Below are positions 7,083 to 8,153 of a DNA stretch of 8,153 nt, piece after piece; within the stretch, counting starts at the first letter, position 1, and each line of letters starts with the position of its first letter. Source of the stretch: Bacteroidales bacterium. Lineage in GTDB: Bacteria > Bacteroidota > Bacteroidia > Bacteroidales > VadinHA17. A program made the translations under genes and the position numbers. The notes beneath the pieces are model-generated. The model saw nothing but the letters and a program-made list of their open reading frames with translations. It did no database searches and was not told the origin of the DNA. Where the stretch lies: contig PMIG01000286.1 of assembly GCA_003157055.1 (NCBI GenBank), forward strand, positions 1 through 8,153, read 5' to 3'.

Positions 7083-7868
7083 TTACATGGTAAAGTCAAG
7101 CGGGATAAGATATCTGAATCTTACCGGTTGTCCCCGCTGCAGTCCCGGAGACCATTTAGGCGATTCTGAGATTACCTTAACGGCTTCATTATCAAGCAAA
7201 GGATTTACCCCTTTCAGGACATTGACATTGCTTACTGACCCGTCTTTCTCAACTACAAAAGATAAGACCACCTTACCTCTAATTTTTTTGTCGATCGCTT
7301 CCTGAGGATAAATTGTGTTTTTGAAGATCCATTCCCGGAATTTTTCAAGTCCACCTCCCTTGAAGGATGGCATAACTTCAACCAGGAAAAAAGCATCACC
7401 GTCTCCTGATCCTACATCACCTGAAATAAGTTCACTCCCATGTCCGGAATTATTTGCTTCTGACTGATTGTCGGTTGTATTTGCAAGAAGCTCATCATTC
7501 GAGGGAGTTGTTTTTTCAACAGTGACAACCGTATCGACCACTTCGGGAGGCACATATCTGACAATATCCTCGATATGTTTTGACCGGGGCGGCGGAGGGA
7601 CTGTGGGAATATAAATCTCCTCCGGAGGTTTAAGGTTTTCCATAGTAACCTGGACATACCTGCTGCCGCCTGAAATCATATGCTCGGAATGTGGATTTAA
7701 AACAAATGGAAGTATAACAGCTGCAGAACCAATAAAGGAAGCAAAGATAATTCCTCTGGTCACCACGGCGTTGTATTTTTTCCTGAGCTGGTACGCACCA
7801 TACTCCCTGTTCCGTGATGCAAACAGCAGGTCGTTAAAACCGGGTATCTTATTTTTATTGATTTCCAT
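7083..7868 (-). CDS. tonB: Energy transducer TonB
   Basis: TonB is an inner-membrane protein that passes energy from the ExbB/ExbD proton channel to TonB-dependent outer-membrane receptors. From the ATG at 7868 it has 261 residues. An in-frame TTG nine bases earlier (7877) would add three; I prefer ATG. Counting from that TTG, 14-36 hold the FNDLLFASRNREYGAYQLR motif typical of Bacteroidota TonB. One transmembrane helix follows (about 40-60), with Arg/Lys before it, then a periplasmic linker with PPPP (94-97), PPE motifs and a Gly/Ser/Asp-rich stretch (135-160). The TonB C-terminal domain is 168-264, with YPQEA (190-194), GKVVLSFVVEKDGSV (201-215) and KWSPGLQRGQPV (241-252). It is complete. 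exbB and exbD are not in the window and no receptor gene is adjacent, so the partner is unknown. A consensus promoter lies about 80 bases upstream, and a lipoprotein gene follows on the same strand. Confidence 0.95.
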   Translation of the reverse strand: MEINKNKIPGFNDLLFASRNREYGAYQLRKKYNAVVTRGIIFASFIGSAAVILPFVLNPHSEHMISGGSRYVQVTMENLKPPEEIYIPTVPPPPRSKHIEDIVRYVPPEVVDTVVTVEKTTPSNDELLANTTDNQSEANNSGHGSELISGDVGSGDGDAFFLVEVMPSFKGGGLEKFREWIFKNTIYPQEAIDKKIRGKVVLSFVVEKDGSVSNVNVLKGVNPLLDNEAVKVISESPKWSPGLQRGQPVRFRYLIPLDFTM

Positions 7869-7950
7869 CTGATTCAATAATTTGAAATCTGCTGTTTTTT
7901 CTTGCTGACAAATTATGTCAATTCAATAATAATGCCATTTTTATGACGGG

Positions 7951-7981
7951 CAAAATTACAAAATAGCCTCATACCATCAAA
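7951..7981 (-). promoter_or_regulatory. tonB: Consensus Bacteroidota promoter for tonB
   Basis: On the minus strand, TTTG (7981-7978) is followed by exactly 19 bases and then TAATTTTG (7958-7951). This matches both elements of the Bacteroidota housekeeping promoter, TTG at -33 and TAnnTTTG at -7, at a normal spacing. Transcription would start near 7945, giving a leader of about 75 bases before the tonB ATG. It is the best promoter match in the window. Confidence 0.65.
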
Positions 7982-8031
7982 ACAAAGAGAATTCTGATCT
8001 GGCATAATAATAATATTTTCATTTTTTTAAC

Positions 8032-8039
8032 TATTTTTG
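8032..8039 (+). promoter_or_regulatory. Possible upstream -7 box before the tRNA
   Basis: TATTTTTG is a perfect TAnnTTTG match about 99 bases before the tRNA, just ahead of an 18-bp palindrome. No TTG lies at the expected distance upstream, where the sequence is only A/T. It could be a second tRNA promoter or a chance match. Confidence 0.25.
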
Positions 8040-8062
8040 GCATCCTGATCATACGGGTTTAA

Positions 8063-8080
8063 CTGCCTGCCGGCAGGCAG
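8063..8080. repeat. Perfect 18-bp GC-rich palindrome
   Basis: CTGCCTGCCGGCAGGCAG is identical to its own reverse complement. It stands out as an almost pure G/C block within AT-rich non-coding DNA between tonB and the tRNA. No second copy is seen in the window. It may be a dispersed palindromic repeat unit, a protein-binding site, or a site for structure formation; without a loop it is a poor RNA hairpin unless the centre bases stay open. No T-run follows, so it is not a terminator. Confidence 0.6.
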
Positions 8081-8108
8081 GGCTAGGTTAGTAGTGTGAC
8101 TGGAATAT

Positions 8109-8116
8109 TATTTTTG
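8109..8116 (+). promoter_or_regulatory. Probable -7 box of the tRNA promoter
   Basis: TATTTTTG matches TAnnTTTG perfectly and ends 14 bases before the first tRNA base, the right place for a start around 8122 and a short 5' leader removed by RNase P. TTA at 8088-8090, 18 bases upstream, is one mismatch from the TTG -33 element. Confidence 0.45.
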
Positions 8117-8130
8117 GTTCTCTTAATTAT

Positions 8131-8153
8131 GGGGGTTTAGCTCAGTTGGCTAG
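8131..8153 (+). tRNA. 5' end of a tRNA gene, cut by the window end (possibly tRNA-Ala)
   Basis: The last 23 bases have the form of a tRNA 5' part: a seven-base acceptor strand GGGGGTT, T8 and A9, the D-stem GCTC, and the D-loop with AGTTGG and the invariant GG. The anticodon and 3' half lie outside the window, so the amino acid cannot be read. The GGGG start and D-arm resemble tRNA-Ala of this phylum, which is a weak guess. Confidence 0.85.

Noticed and set aside
7869..7877. TTG at 7877 as the tonB start codon
   Set aside because: An ATG lies in frame only nine bases later and precedes the conserved N-terminal motif, so the TTG is the less likely start, though it cannot be excluded.
8005..8030. 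T-rich stretch ending in seven Ts as a plus-strand terminator
   Set aside because: No GC stem precedes it and no plus-strand gene lies upstream that would need it.
5..8153. Mobile element, CRISPR array, toxin-antitoxin pair or defence system
   Set aside because: No transposase, integrase, nuclease, spaced repeats or small paired genes are present; all genes are of the ordinary chromosomal type, and the partial tRNA shows no attachment-site duplication within the window.

Overview
The window is most likely chromosomal DNA of a Bacteroidota member, probably Bacteroidales or a close relative. Four things point there. The TonB has the N-terminal FNDLLFASRNREYGAYQLR signature of that phylum. A large secreted protein carries lamin-tail and FlgD-like Ig modules. 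Most start codons lack a clear Shine-Dalgarno sequence. At least one promoter matches the Bacteroidota consensus (TTTG, 19 bases, TAnnTTTG). Base composition and codon use look even throughout, and I see no transposase, integrase, CRISPR array or phage gene.

Layout. Positions 5-814 (+) encode a purine nucleoside phosphorylase. It converges on 862-3480 (-), a large secreted multidomain protein with two Ig plus lamin-tail units. That gene diverges, across 92 AT-rich bases, from 3573-4562 (+), aspartate-semialdehyde dehydrogenase (asd). asd runs tail-to-tail, with 8 bases between stop codons, into 4571-5758 (-), the ribosome-associated GTPase HflX. Upstream of hflX on the same strand are a lipoprotein of unknown function (5826-6998) and a TonB energy transducer (7083-7868). 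A 262-base non-coding stretch then leads to the first 23 bases of a tRNA gene (from 8131), cut by the window end.

Transcription. The clearest unit is on the minus strand. A consensus promoter at 7951-7981 drives tonB, probably continues into the lipoprotein gene, and ends at a 12-bp hairpin with a U-tract (5764-5801). This terminator ends only five bases before the hflX ATG, and a consensus -7 box for hflX lies inside the hairpin, so hflX expression may be tied to this element. The tRNA has one or two -7 boxes upstream, separated by a perfect 18-bp GC-rich palindrome.

The genes are mainly housekeeping (purine salvage, lysine/threonine/methionine/diaminopimelate synthesis, ribosome rescue) plus cell-envelope functions (TonB, lipoprotein, secreted protein). 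I do not see a coherent new multi-gene system. The points most worth following are the hflX leader, an Asn-to-Asp change in the purine pocket of the phosphorylase, the tonB-linked lipoprotein and the palindrome before the tRNA.
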